Source of the DNA: Planctomyces sp. | Lineage (GTDB): Bacteria > Planctomycetota > Planctomycetia > Planctomycetales > Planctomycetaceae | Direction of reading: 5' to 3' | NCBI GenBank assembly: GCA_005778115.1 | Contig: SXKJ01000059.1 | Span: 1-42,005 of the forward strand | Length of the DNA stretch: 42,005 nt | Part shown: positions 18,756-28,193 of the stretch, one piece after another | How the letters are laid out: every line of letters begins with the position of its first letter | How positions within the stretch are numbered: position 1 is the stretch's first letter | The notes under the pieces: generated by a model | What the model saw: only the letters and a program-made list of their open reading frames with translations | Told to the model about the DNA's origin: nothing | The model's database searches: none | Position numbers and translations under genes: made by a program

Positions 18756-19484
18756 ATGGCTTTGATTGAAATTCGTGATGTGTGCAAGGTCTACGATTTG
18801 GGCGAGGTCAAAGTCGAGGCCCTGAAGAACGCGCATCTGACCGTCGAGAAGGGGGAGTACATCGCCCTGATCGGCCCCTCTGGTTCGGGCAAGAGCACGC
18901 TGATGAACACGCTGGGCTGTTTGGATCGCCCAACGAGCGGCAGCTACAAACTGGCCGGCGAGGAAGTGGCGACGATGTCGGGCAACGAGCGTGCTCGCAT
19001 TCGCAATCAGCGGATCGGCTTCGTCTTTCAGAATTTCAATTTGCTGGCGCGAACCTCCGCGATCGAGAACGTCGAGCTGCCGCTGCTGTACTCGCGAGGC
19101 ATCTCCTCTTCCGAACGGCATCGCCGCGCGATTGAGAAGCTCAAGCTGGTTGGGCTTGGCGAGCGGCTCGATCATCATCCGACGCAACTCTCTGGCGGAC
19201 AGCAACAGCGTGTCGCGATCGCGCGCGCTCTCGTTAACGAACCAGCAATCCTGATGGCGGACGAGCCGACCGGGAACCTCGATTCCAAAACCAGCCGCGA
19301 AGTCATCGCCTTGTTCCGCGAACTCAATGAGCAAGCGGGCATCACGGTCATCCTAGTGACGCACGATCAAAACGTGGCTCGCCACGCCAAACGAATCATC
19401 GTGCTGCGTGACGGCGGAGTCGTTTGCGACACCACCGACTTTCACCAAGCTACCCAAGCGCTTCAGGCGGAACTTCCAGAGTAA
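18756..19484 (+). CDS. ABC transporter ATPase, MacB/LolD type
   Basis: A 242-residue ATP-binding subunit. Walker A is GPSGSGKST (40-48), the signature is LSGGQQQR (about 149), Walker B is ILMADEPTGNLDSKT, and the switch histidine is in LVTHD. Sequence is of the LolD/MacB group that powers MacB-type permeases. It is separated from its probable permease and adaptor, which run the other way from a shared intergenic region, and is followed 185 bases later by the TolC gene. Cytoplasmic side of the inner membrane. Confidence 0.93.
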   Translation: MALIEIRDVCKVYDLGEVKVEALKNAHLTVEKGEYIALIGPSGSGKSTLMNTLGCLDRPTSGSYKLAGEEVATMSGNERARIRNQRIGFVFQNFNLLARTSAIENVELPLLYSRGISSSERHRRAIEKLKLVGLGERLDHHPTQLSGGQQQRVAIARALVNEPAILMADEPTGNLDSKTSREVIALFRELNEQAGITVILVTHDQNVARHAKRIIVLRDGGVVCDTTDFHQATQALQAELPE

Positions 19485-19669
19485 TCCGCAAGCAGCCCCC
19501 AATCGGCAGACGATGAACCATTGGAATTCTTTAACGCGGCGAAGCCGCAACTACGTAGCCGTCATCGCTCCGCGTGACGAGCCGATGCCAGAACAAGTTG
19601 CGATTCGGACAGACTCGCAGCCGCTGGGACACTTCTACGTAATATCGCTTTGTCAGTCTGGACTCCGGC

Positions 19670-21763
19670 ATGGTTCGCAAGTCGCTGATCCTTCTGCTGC
19701 CGGTCTGTCTTGCGCTTGCGGCAGATTCTGCGCAAGCACAGCGCGTGCTGCCGACGCTCTTTCCGGAACAGCGCTCGATCTCCGTTCGAGACCCTTCGCA
19801 GCTTCAGAGAACACCCATCCCGGAGTCGCCGCAGCCCTCGAAGGTTTCCGATCCGCAGCCGGACTTGCAGCCGTTCTATTTTTCGCTGGATGAAGCGATT
19901 CGCACCGCGCTGCAAAACACAGAGGTCGTGCGCGTGCTGGCCGGAGTCACGGCCACGGCCAGCGGTCGGACGATCTACGACCCAGCCGTCGCGAATAACG
20001 GCATTGACGAACAAAACGCACGGTTCGATCCGACGTTGGGAATCAAAAACAATTGGAACCGAGTGGAAACGCCGTCGGCGAGTCCTGATTCGCTTGACCC
20101 CATGCGATCACTGATCACTGGGTTGCGAAGAGACAACTTCAATTCCACCACGAACCTTTCCAAAGAAAATGCGTTGGGGGGAATCTGGGACTTGAACGTC
20201 ATCGTCGATCCGCTCCGCATGAATCCCGGATTGTTTCCTTTGAACCCGCAGACTCGATCATCAACCAGCATCGGCTACACGCAGCCGTTGTTGAAAGGGG
20301 GGCGGATCGGGGCCAACCTCGCACCGATTGTGTTGGCTCGCATCGAGACCGAACGGTCGTACTTTCAGTTCAAGGATTCCATGCAGGAGCAGGTTCGTGG
20401 AGTCATCGAAGCCTATTGGTCGCTGGTGGCAGCACGCACGGACGTGTGGGCTCGTCGACAGCAGGTTGACCAACTGACCGTCGCGGTGACGCGAATCAAA
20501 GCTCGCGTGGCGAAGGAACTCGACAATCGAGCGGACTTGGCTCAGGCTCAACTCACGCTCGCCAACTTTCGAGCCAATCTGGTCACGTCGGAAGCCAATG
20601 TGATTCAGCGCGAAGCCGCGCTGAGAAACATCGTGGGCTGGGTGCCGTCCGACGGAGTGCGACTGATCCCCAACTCGCCACCGAATACCGAACGCTTTCT
20701 TCCCGATTGGCCACTCATCAATGAACTCGCCGGGGAACGCCGGCCCGATGTGATTGAACTCAAGCTGATTCTGGAGGCCGACGAACAACAGTGGCAGATC
20801 GCTCGCAACAACGCACTGCCGCAAGTCGATGCCGTCGGTCTGTATCGCTGGAATGGTCTCGAGGGGAGGATGCCCAACGGTGCGTCGCTGTCGTCGAATT
20901 CCGGAGCGTTCACCGATTGGACGTTGGGAGTGAATTTCTCGGTGCCGCTGGGATTGCGTCAGTCGCGTGCCGCACTGCGTAGTCGCGAACTGCTCATCGC
21001 GCGCGATCGTGCCAACCTGCAACAAGGCCTGCACAATGCTGGCCATCAGCTTGCCACAAGCGTTCGCAGCCTCGACCAGTTCTACGAGCAGTACCTCGCC
21101 TTTCGAGACGCTCGGCAGGCGGCGCGAGTCAACTTGGATGCTCAACTTCTGAGATATCGCACGGGGCAGGCGATCCTGCTCAACGTCTTGCAGGCCCTGG
21201 TCGATTGGGGCAACTCCGTCTCCTCGGAAGCGAGCGCACTCACTCAATACAACACGCAACTCGCCACGCTGGAACGCCAGACCGGCACGATTCTCGAAAC
21301 GCACGGCATCGTCTTCTACGAAGAACGTTCAGGCTGGGTCGGCCCGTTGGGATACTTCGTCGAAGACGTTTGTTATCCGAAGGATCTGCGGCCGTCGCAG
21401 AACGCGGATCGATATCCAATCTCGGACAAGCCGTCCGAAGATGCTTTCGACCTGCAACCTCCGACCAATCTGCGTGAGCGTCTGCCGAACGTCCCCTATG
21501 ACGACATCAAATTGCAGCCACTCGAAGACTTGTTGCCACTGCTTCCCAAGAAAGACGATTCCAAGCCAGAGCCAAGTCCCAAGCGACCAAGTCCGATTCC
21601 ACCACCTCCCGATCCCCCCACGAACGACGCGAAGCTGCCGGCCACGAATCTCTCTGTCGGACAACAGGCCAAGTCTTGGTTCCGCCGCCGAAGTTCCCAC
21701 GCGCCGGCCAACCGTCCAACCGGTCGCCACGCCATTGCGAGCTCGTCCAACACCGAAAAGTGA
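19670..21763 (+). CDS. TolC-family outer membrane channel
   Basis: A 697-residue protein with a signal peptide (MVRKSLILLLPVCLALAADSAQAQ). Two outer-membrane efflux repeats follow: the first with FSLDEAIRTALQNTE at about 65-80 and long alpha-helical stretches (REAALRNIVGWVP), the second ending in the LRYRTGQAILLNVLQALVDW region. It is about 200 residues longer than E. coli TolC; the excess is an N-terminal spacer and a proline/lysine-rich tail (PEPSPKRPSPIPPPPDPP). It most likely forms the exit duct for the ATPase/permease/adaptor encoded next to it. Confidence 0.9.
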   Translation: MVRKSLILLLPVCLALAADSAQAQRVLPTLFPEQRSISVRDPSQLQRTPIPESPQPSKVSDPQPDLQPFYFSLDEAIRTALQNTEVVRVLAGVTATASGRTIYDPAVANNGIDEQNARFDPTLGIKNNWNRVETPSASPDSLDPMRSLITGLRRDNFNSTTNLSKENALGGIWDLNVIVDPLRMNPGLFPLNPQTRSSTSIGYTQPLLKGGRIGANLAPIVLARIETERSYFQFKDSMQEQVRGVIEAYWSLVAARTDVWARRQQVDQLTVAVTRIKARVAKELDNRADLAQAQLTLANFRANLVTSEANVIQREAALRNIVGWVPSDGVRLIPNSPPNTERFLPDWPLINELAGERRPDVIELKLILEADEQQWQIARNNALPQVDAVGLYRWNGLEGRMPNGASLSSNSGAFTDWTLGVNFSVPLGLRQSRAALRSRELLIARDRANLQQGLHNAGHQLATSVRSLDQFYEQYLAFRDARQAARVNLDAQLLRYRTGQAILLNVLQALVDWGNSVSSEASALTQYNTQLATLERQTGTILETHGIVFYEERSGWVGPLGYFVEDVCYPKDLRPSQNADRYPISDKPSEDAFDLQPPTNLRERLPNVPYDDIKLQPLEDLLPLLPKKDDSKPEPSPKRPSPIPPPPDPPTNDAKLPATNLSVGQQAKSWFRRRSSHAPANRPTGRHAIASSSNTEK

Positions 21764-21838
21764 AATCCCTTCGTCAAGGACGCAAGACGCACATTGTGTG
21801 CGAGCGCTGCGCAACGACAATGAGTTGGGGCAGAGCGC

Positions 21839-21903
21839 ATCAGCCGCAGGGCGCTAGCCCCGGTTGGGACGGCATTAACTGGGGCTAGCGTCCTGCGGCT
21901 GAT
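21839..21903. repeat. Inverted repeat, family B copy 1 (CAGCCGCAGGGCGCTAGCCC)
   Basis: Arms 21839-21865 and 21877-21903 match at 25 of 27 bases around an 11-base loop. A related copy sits at 27041-27105. It follows the TolC gene by 75 bases. The palindromic GCTAGC core is shared by both copies. Confidence 0.88.
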
Positions 21904-22051
21904 TGACTGACCCCAAGAATCAAGACGTGACACAGCACGCCCCGTCCTCGTTCCTGCTGGATTGGCGGAGGACCGGATTTGTCTTTCTGATTCGCACAGG
22001 TCACGATGTCTCCCCTCCTGTCATCTTCTTCTTTTGCGGAGAGCATTCATC

Positions 22052-23110
22052 ATGAGCGACACGACACGGCGTGACTTTTTGGAACGACTCGCGACCGGAA
22101 CTGGCATTGGCGTTGGCTTGGGGATCGCCGGCTGCTCGCAGCGAGATCAGCAAGCTCCCGTCAACGCAAGCAGCGCCGGCCAGCCTGGACGCAAACGCCT
22201 GCGAGCGGCGTTTTCCAACGCGGGATTGCAGAGCAGTTGGTGCGCGCTCGGCAAGACCACGGCCGAATTGTGGGGCCAATTGCTGGACATCGAGATTGAA
22301 TGGTTTGACGGTGAGTTCGATCCCGAAAAGCAACGCAACAAGATCGACGCGATCGTCCACAAGCCTTGGGACTTCTGCTGCTTCCAAGCGGTGCAGATTG
22401 ATTCGCTGGCGGCTCCAGTGAAGAAACTAAAACAGCGCGGTGTGCCAGTCATCTCGATGGACACGTTGCTGGTCGACATGGACAAGATGCGCGACACCGG
22501 CGTCTGGTGTGAAGTCACTCCCAACCATGTGGACATGGCGGAGAAGAGCGTCGGCTATCTGATGGAGAAGATCGGCGGCAAAGGAAAGGTGATTCACATC
22601 GGCGGGCTGAGTGCACACAGCGGAGCACAGGGACGCAAGCAAGGCTTTGAAAACATCGTCAAGAAGTTCTCCGACGTACAAGTCGTGGGGGGCGAGGTTC
22701 GCTGGTGCGATTGGAAAAAGGAGAAGGCTCGCAACACGTTCGAGTCGCTACTCGAACAAGAGAAGGAGCCGATTGCCGGCGCATTCTTTCACAGCGATGA
22801 CATGGCGCTCGCCTCCGCACCGGCCATCAAAGGGACGATTCACAAGGATATGAAGATCGTCGCGGTAGACGGTCAGAAGGAAGGACTTGAAGCGGTGCAG
22901 AGCGGTGTGTTGGCGGCAACAACGGTGAACCCCGTCTGCCGAATTCACCGCACCTCGTTGATCATCGGCCAGTTCATCGCACGGAACGGCGAGAAGGTCG
23001 AGACCGTGCCGATGGAAGTGATTACCCCGGGACCTCTGGTCTCCTTGGATCACCCCAACGATTTGGCCGCGATGTTCTATCTGGCCGACCCAACCCATTG
23101 CCTCGTGTGA
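22052..23110 (+). CDS. Tat/lipoprotein sugar-binding protein (type 1 periplasmic binding protein)
   Basis: A 352-residue RbsB-like substrate-binding protein. The N-terminus has a twin-arginine motif (TRRDFLERL) and a lipobox with cysteine 28 (GIAGC), so it should be a lipoprotein exported folded through Tat. Ligand-binding fold landmarks include AFFHSDDMALA and VAVDGQKEGLEAVQSGVLAATT, typical of ribose/xylose-binding proteins. No ABC permease or ATPase lies beside it, so it is an orphan: it may serve a transporter encoded elsewhere or act as a sensor component, perhaps for the adjacent Cache-kinase. ATG 22052 has GGAGAG upstream. Confidence 0.85.
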   Translation: MSDTTRRDFLERLATGTGIGVGLGIAGCSQRDQQAPVNASSAGQPGRKRLRAAFSNAGLQSSWCALGKTTAELWGQLLDIEIEWFDGEFDPEKQRNKIDAIVHKPWDFCCFQAVQIDSLAAPVKKLKQRGVPVISMDTLLVDMDKMRDTGVWCEVTPNHVDMAEKSVGYLMEKIGGKGKVIHIGGLSAHSGAQGRKQGFENIVKKFSDVQVVGGEVRWCDWKKEKARNTFESLLEQEKEPIAGAFFHSDDMALASAPAIKGTIHKDMKIVAVDGQKEGLEAVQSGVLAATTVNPVCRIHRTSLIIGQFIARNGEKVETVPMEVITPGPLVSLDHPNDLAAMFYLADPTHCLV

Positions 23111-23252
23111 AGTGCTACCTGAGTGAATCCATGTAGCCCGGCTTCTTTGGGGTCAGATAATTCTGGTTTGCCGAGCCGATTCCGCCACGAGGACGCCGGG
23201 GCCGTTAGTCAGTCGGATTCGATGTTTTCAATCAACTTTGAAAGGGCATCCG

Positions 23253-25415
23253 GTGACAGACCCACTGAAAACGACTCATGAGGTGATTACCAGCTTTTGG
23301 CGGCGGCATGTGTGGGCGCGGCCTTTGATGGTGTTGGCATTCCTAGCGGTGGTGGGCTGGCTGCTACGTATGAAGGTCGAATCCTCGTTGCAGGCGAATT
23401 TGACGTCTGTTCTACAGACGACTTTGCAGGCCGAAAAAGAAGCGGTACGGAATTGGGTGCGGATACAGCAGAACATCGCGGCCTCGGCGATGGCCGACGA
23501 GCAAATCAAAGCGACGATCGATTCGCTGCTGGCGGGTGCGAAGCCAGACGCTACCAGAGTGGAGTTGCTCAGCCTGCCACAGGCGGCCGACCTGCGCCGT
23601 GTTCTGAATCCGCTGGTCGCGACTCACAAGTACAACGGTTTTGTCGTTCTCGAAAAAAGCGGCCGCATCGTCGCATCGAATTACGACCAGTTGGTTGGCG
23701 TCCAGCTCACGGAGGCCGAGATGGGATTCATCCGCGAGCACGTCCTGGTTGAAGACCCGATGATGTTGCCCCCCATCAAGAGCAAGGCCGTGATGCCGGA
23801 TCGGGACGGGGTCGAGCGAGCGGGTGTGCCGGTGATGTATTCCACCGCTGCGATACGGAGTGAATCCCAGGAAGTCATCGCGACGTTGGGCCTGCGAATT
23901 CAGCCGGAAGTGGAATTCACCCGAATCTTAGAGATTGCTCGGATCGGTGGAACGGGAGAGACATTCGCCTTCGATCGCCGAGGCGTGATGCTGACGAACA
24001 GTCGCTTCGACAAGCAGCTTCGCCGAATTGGACTACTCAAGGACGACGAAGATTCGACGCTCAACATTTCCCTGCGAGATCCGGGCGTGAACATGACCGA
24101 AGATTTGCGGCCGAAACTGCCGCGTTCCGAGCAACCACTGACTCACATGGCGGCTGAGGCGAGTGAGAAACGCGACGGCGTGAGCATCGAGGGGCATCGG
24201 GACTACCGTGGCGTGCCGGTTGTCGCGGCGTGGGAATGGCTCGACGATGAGGGCTTCGGAATCGCGACAAAGGTGGATGTGAAGGAGGCCAATCAGACGC
24301 TGACCATCATAAGCCGGGCGTTTGGGGGGCTGTATGCGCTGCTGGCAATCGCATCGCTGGCAATGCTCGTGTCGATGGTGCGGGCGAACCGATTGGCTGC
24401 GCAGGCTCAACTCGACGCGTTGGAGCTTAAGCGGCTTGGCCAATACACGCTCGAAGAGAAACTGGGCGAAGGGGGCATGGGGGTCGTCTATCGAGCCAAG
24501 CATGCGATGTTGCTGCGGCCGACGGCCGTGAAGTTTCTCGACTCCTCCAAGGCCAACGAAAAGTCGATCGCGCGGTTTGAACGCGAAGTGCAGCTCACTG
24601 GGCAGCTCAATCATCCCAACACCATCGCGATCTACGACTACGGCCGCACCCCGGAAGGGGTCTTTTATTACGCGATGGAATACCTTGACGGCTTGGATTT
24701 GCAGACGCTTGTCGCTCGGCACGGTCCCCAACCGGAAGGTCGTGCCATTCACATCTTGAAGCAGGTCTGCGGTTCGTTGGCCGAGGCGCATTCGATTGGA
24801 CTGATTCATCGCGATGTGAAGCCGGCGAACATCTTGCTCAACGCGCGCGGAGGGATGTTCGACGTCGTCAAATTGCTCGACTTCGGCTTGGTCAAGTTGG
24901 TCGACAGTGCCAGTGAGTCGCAGGTCACGAAAGCCGGCGGAGTGGTTGGCACTCCCATGTATATGTCGCCGGAAGCCTACCAGTCCCCCAAAACCGTTGA
25001 CGCGCGCACCGACCTGTACGCCGTCGGAGCGGTCGGCTACTTCCTGCTGACCGGCGAACCGCCGTTCGTCGGCGAGACGATGCTCGACGTCCTGAAGCAT
25101 CAAATTCAGTCGATTCCCGAACCCCCTTCGAAACGACTGGGGCAACCGGTGTCTCAGGAATTCGAACAACTTCTGCTGCGCTGCCTGGCGAAAGCTCCCG
25201 CCGACCGACCGGCCACCGCGTACGACATCATTACCGAGCTGGATCGTATTCCCACAGCCAATTCTTGGACCGAGGCTGATGCGCGGTATTGGTGGCGTCG
25301 CTACGTCCCCAATCTCCCGTCCACCACACCTCCTGGTGCTGTTATCTCCGCACAACCGTCTTCGACAATCATCCTCGACCCAGCAAACGCAGCTTCCATC
25401 CTGCCACCCCGCTAA
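23253..25415 (+). CDS. Ser/Thr protein kinase with extracytoplasmic Cache sensor
   Basis: A 720-residue membrane kinase of the Hanks type. Order: cytoplasmic N-tail, helix 1 (about 23-43), a roughly 310-residue extracytoplasmic double-Cache-like sensor, helix 2 (about 357-378), kinase domain (393-655), and a C-terminal tail. Kinase motifs are intact: LGEGGMGVVYRA, AVKFLD, HRDVKPANILL, LLDFGLVK, GTPMYMSPEA. This arrangement is reversed from PknB, where the sensor is C-terminal. GTG 23253 is preferred over TTG 23238 because AAAGGG precedes it. A PP2C phosphatase lies two genes downstream and may reverse its action. Confidence 0.9.
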   Translation: MTDPLKTTHEVITSFWRRHVWARPLMVLAFLAVVGWLLRMKVESSLQANLTSVLQTTLQAEKEAVRNWVRIQQNIAASAMADEQIKATIDSLLAGAKPDATRVELLSLPQAADLRRVLNPLVATHKYNGFVVLEKSGRIVASNYDQLVGVQLTEAEMGFIREHVLVEDPMMLPPIKSKAVMPDRDGVERAGVPVMYSTAAIRSESQEVIATLGLRIQPEVEFTRILEIARIGGTGETFAFDRRGVMLTNSRFDKQLRRIGLLKDDEDSTLNISLRDPGVNMTEDLRPKLPRSEQPLTHMAAEASEKRDGVSIEGHRDYRGVPVVAAWEWLDDEGFGIATKVDVKEANQTLTIISRAFGGLYALLAIASLAMLVSMVRANRLAAQAQLDALELKRLGQYTLEEKLGEGGMGVVYRAKHAMLLRPTAVKFLDSSKANEKSIARFEREVQLTGQLNHPNTIAIYDYGRTPEGVFYYAMEYLDGLDLQTLVARHGPQPEGRAIHILKQVCGSLAEAHSIGLIHRDVKPANILLNARGGMFDVVKLLDFGLVKLVDSASESQVTKAGGVVGTPMYMSPEAYQSPKTVDARTDLYAVGAVGYFLLTGEPPFVGETMLDVLKHQIQSIPEPPSKRLGQPVSQEFEQLLLRCLAKAPADRPATAYDIITELDRIPTANSWTEADARYWWRRYVPNLPSTTPPGAVISAQPSSTIILDPANAASILPPR

Positions 25416-25442
25416 TACTTGCCTCTCTGACGCACAACGTCG

Positions 25443-25471
25443 AGTGGGTCGAGTCATCGAGACCCACCACA
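25443..25471. repeat. Repeat family C, copy 1 (half unit)
   Basis: GTGGGTCGAGTCATCGAGAC plus CCACC follows the kinase gene. The same sequence occurs at 41949-41975 as the left half of a larger inverted repeat. The second arm is absent here. Confidence 0.75.
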
Positions 25472-25571
25472 AATTTCCGCGTCACGCTCACAAGACGCTG
25501 GACCACTCTTGGAATACACACACTTTCGACTGGCGTTCGCCGAATTCACATCCTCTCTGGAGATCCCCACC

Positions 25572-27021
25572 ATGCCGCGCCGCATTCTGATTGCCGTTGT
25601 CCTGCTCGCGCTGTTCGCCCCTGTCAGTCGGTCGTTCGCTGCCGATGAAGTCTTGAAGTGCGTGCCAGCGGGAGCGAATGCTTTGATGGTGATTGATGTC
25701 GCGGCGTTGGAGGGAACTCCAATGGCTCAAACCCAAGGCTGGCAAAAGAAGCACGAAGCGGCGTTTGTCGAGCGGCCCATGATGCTGCCGCCGGAAGCGA
25801 GTCGGATCGTCGTGGCTTCGCAGTTGAATTTTGCCGGCGAACTGAACGTCGAATGGCAATTGGCCGTGATGAACCTGACCGAGCCGTTGTCGATGCGTTC
25901 GATCGCTCGGGCGGAAGGGGGCTACGTCGACAAGATTGGCGGAATCGATTGTGCGTGGACACCGAGTGACGCCTACTTCGTCGCGTTGGAAGCCAAACAG
26001 TTGGGAGTCATCTTTCCCGCGAATCGGCAATTCGTATCGCGCTGGGCCAAAGAGAGCACAGGAATGCTGTCGTCTGGCTATCTCTTGGTTGCGGACAAGC
26101 AAGTCGATCGGATGAATCAAATCGTGATGGCCATCGACTTGAAGGATGTGCCGCAGCCGCACCGTTTGCGAGAACGCTTGCAGGCGTCCCCCGCGCTGAA
26201 AACGTTGTCGGCCAAATTGGACCCGATCGAAAAGTTGGTCGCCGGAATCCAAGGTCTCACACTGCGGATCGCGGTCGCCCAGTCGGCTCGCGGGACGTTG
26301 CGAGTGGACTTCAGCGACAGCCCGCAGGTGCTCGGCACGCAGGCCAAAGCTCTGGTGCTGGAGACGCTCGATGGCTTTGGAGCCAAACTGCCGGGACTCG
26401 ATCAATGGACGGCAAAGACCGAGAGCAAGTCAATCGTCCTGGAAGGCCCACTCTCAACCGATGCGCTCCGCCGAGTCTTCAGCTTGTTGGAACTCCCTTC
26501 GACGAAGTTCAGCACGCTCAAAGACGAGATTCCCGACACGCCCAGTTCATCGTCGCCGTCTGAGGCATCGAAAGCGGCCGCATCGAAGACGTATTTCAAA
26601 TCGGTCTCCGTGTTGATCGAAGACCTCCGCAAGACGCTGGGCGACACACGCGATAACCACGCCGTGTGGATGGAGCGTTATGGCCGCAAAGTGGACGCGC
26701 TGCCGATCCTGAATGTCGACGACAACCTGCTGGCCTGGGGGGCGAGCGTCGGGTGAGACCTTCCGCACTATGGCTCTGGCCGAACGAAGCAGTGGCATCA
26801 AGTCGGGCGTCAGAAAGTCGAGCATCTACGGCAACTATCAATACAGCTATGACCAATACGGGTACACCTCCGCCCGCTCGAACGCCAGCGTCAAGGGGCA
26901 GATCGACACCGAAGAAAAGGCTCAAGCCAAAGCCGTGCGCTACAACAGTTGGAAAGAGATCGAAGACGCCACCGCCACGATTCGCAAAGACATGACGAAG
27001 CGCTATCAGACGGAGTTCTAA
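25572..27021 (+). pseudogene. Secreted hypothetical protein, one-base frameshift near 3' end
   Basis: From ATG 25572 the protein has a clear signal peptide (MPRRILIAVVLLALFAPVSR, cleavage after FAA) and a roughly 390-residue body without a domain I can name. Frame 1 ends at 26756 just after LLAWGASVG. In the next frame, GETFRTMALAERSSGIKSG continues seamlessly, with a Tyr/Gly-rich stretch (SIYGNYQYSYDQYGY) and a charged tail, ending at 27021. Removing one G, either in GGG at 26751-26753 or in the six-G run at 26737-26742, joins the two into a 482-residue protein. The span is one base over a multiple of three. It sits between a kinase and a phosphatase and could be a target or sensor partner; that is inference. 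Confidence 0.72.
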
Positions 27022-27040
27022 CGAATGTAACGCACATCGC

Positions 27041-27105
27041 ATGAGCCGTAGGGCACTAGCTCCGGTTCTCATCATACAAACCGAGGCTAGCGCCCGGCGG
27101 CTGAT
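27041..27105. repeat. Inverted repeat, family B copy 2
   Basis: Arms 27041-27067 and 27079-27105 match at 22 of 27 bases, a weaker stem than copy 1 at 21839. The GCTAG core and GAGCCG/GGCTGAT ends are shared. It is between the frameshifted secreted gene and the PP2C gene. Confidence 0.78.
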
Positions 27106-27159
27106 TCACGGGACAGAGCTTCGCAGGAGTCCCGCTCGAACCAACAGAGAGATCGCAGC

Positions 27160-28095
27160 ATGTCCGCCTTCTCCGATACCGCAACACTGAATCAAGCCGA
27201 AGCCGAATGGGACGCTTTGGCGGCGAAACACTTCGGCTCGGAGACAACCGCGGTCGACGTTAGCTTCGGAGCGTTGACGCATCCGGGAAAAGTGCGAACA
27301 AATAACGAGGATCATTATTCGGTCGTGCGTCGCTTCCGTTCGCGTGAAGTCTTGCTGACGAACATGCCTCCCAAAACGTATCCGCCGCGTGACGACGAAG
27401 CGTTTGCATTGGCCGTAGCTGACGGCGTGGGCGGTGCGGCCTTCGGAGAATTGGCCAGTTTGATCGCGCTCCGCTCGGGTTGGGAACTGACCGGCTCCGC
27501 ATTCAAGTGGCCGTTCAAAGTGAATGATTCCGAATCGCTGGAAGTGCAGGAGTCGATTCGCGTCTTCATCCGCATGATCCACCGCCGTCTGCAAGCGGAA
27601 TCTGGCCCGGACAGCCCGCTTCGCGGCATGGGGACAACACTGACCGGCGCATTGACCATCGGCATGGATGCCTTCATCGCGCACGTCGGCGATTCGCGCG
27701 CGTATGTGTTTCGACGCGGCCGACTGCATCGACTAACTCGCGACCACACATTGGCCGAGCAATTAGTCGCCGACGGCATCCTGCATTCCATCGACGAAGC
27801 CAGTTCCGGATTCCGTAGCACGTTGATCAACTGCCTGGGGGGCAGCTTTGAAGACGTCCAAGTCGATACCTGCCACGTACCGCTGCTAGACAACGACCAA
27901 CTCCTGCTCTGCACCGACGGCCTGACTGACATGGTTTCAGAAGCGGACATCGCTCGGATTCTCACGAGTACGCTACCGGTTCAGGAGGCATGCCAAGCAT
28001 TGATCGACACTGCGTTGGCCAACGGCGGCAGAGACAACGTGACTGTCGTGCTGGCTCAGTATCAATCAGCGAACAACGCTCGTTGCGGGTCGTAA
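27160..28095 (+). CDS. PP2C-family protein phosphatase
   Basis: A 311-residue cytoplasmic Ser/Thr phosphatase (PPM family). The metal-binding motifs are complete: RTNNED (about 46-51), VADGVGG, GMGTTLTGA, HVGDSRAY, CTDGLTD and GGRDNVTV near the end. It most likely removes phosphate from targets of Hanks-type kinases such as the one encoded 2 kb upstream. A 35-residue N-terminal extension before the catalytic core is not part of the family. ATG 27160 is the only sensible start. Confidence 0.93.
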   Translation: MSAFSDTATLNQAEAEWDALAAKHFGSETTAVDVSFGALTHPGKVRTNNEDHYSVVRRFRSREVLLTNMPPKTYPPRDDEAFALAVADGVGGAAFGELASLIALRSGWELTGSAFKWPFKVNDSESLEVQESIRVFIRMIHRRLQAESGPDSPLRGMGTTLTGALTIGMDAFIAHVGDSRAYVFRRGRLHRLTRDHTLAEQLVADGILHSIDEASSGFRSTLINCLGGSFEDVQVDTCHVPLLDNDQLLLCTDGLTDMVSEADIARILTSTLPVQEACQALIDTALANGGRDNVTVVLAQYQSANNARCGS

Positions 28096-28124
28096 TTGAG
28101 AGCGGTAGCATGGCCCAAGTGTCC

Positions 28125-28174
28125 GTAGTTCCGCCTTGAGGCGGCCTTCGCGTTCCGCCTGACGGCGGGACTAC
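28125..28174. repeat. Inverted repeat with GTAGTTCCGCC ends
   Basis: Arms 28125-28144 and 28155-28174 match at 17 of 20 bases. It lies between the PP2C gene and the Tat-targeted isomerase, immediately before the latter's CAGGAG ribosome binding site region, so transcripts of the isomerase from further upstream would carry the hairpin in their leader. Confidence 0.75.
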
Positions 28175-28193
28175 AAACTTCAGGAGACGCCCC

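Noticed and set aside
24033-25472. 479-codon minus-strand ORF
   Set aside because: Antisense of the Ser/Thr kinase, no domains.
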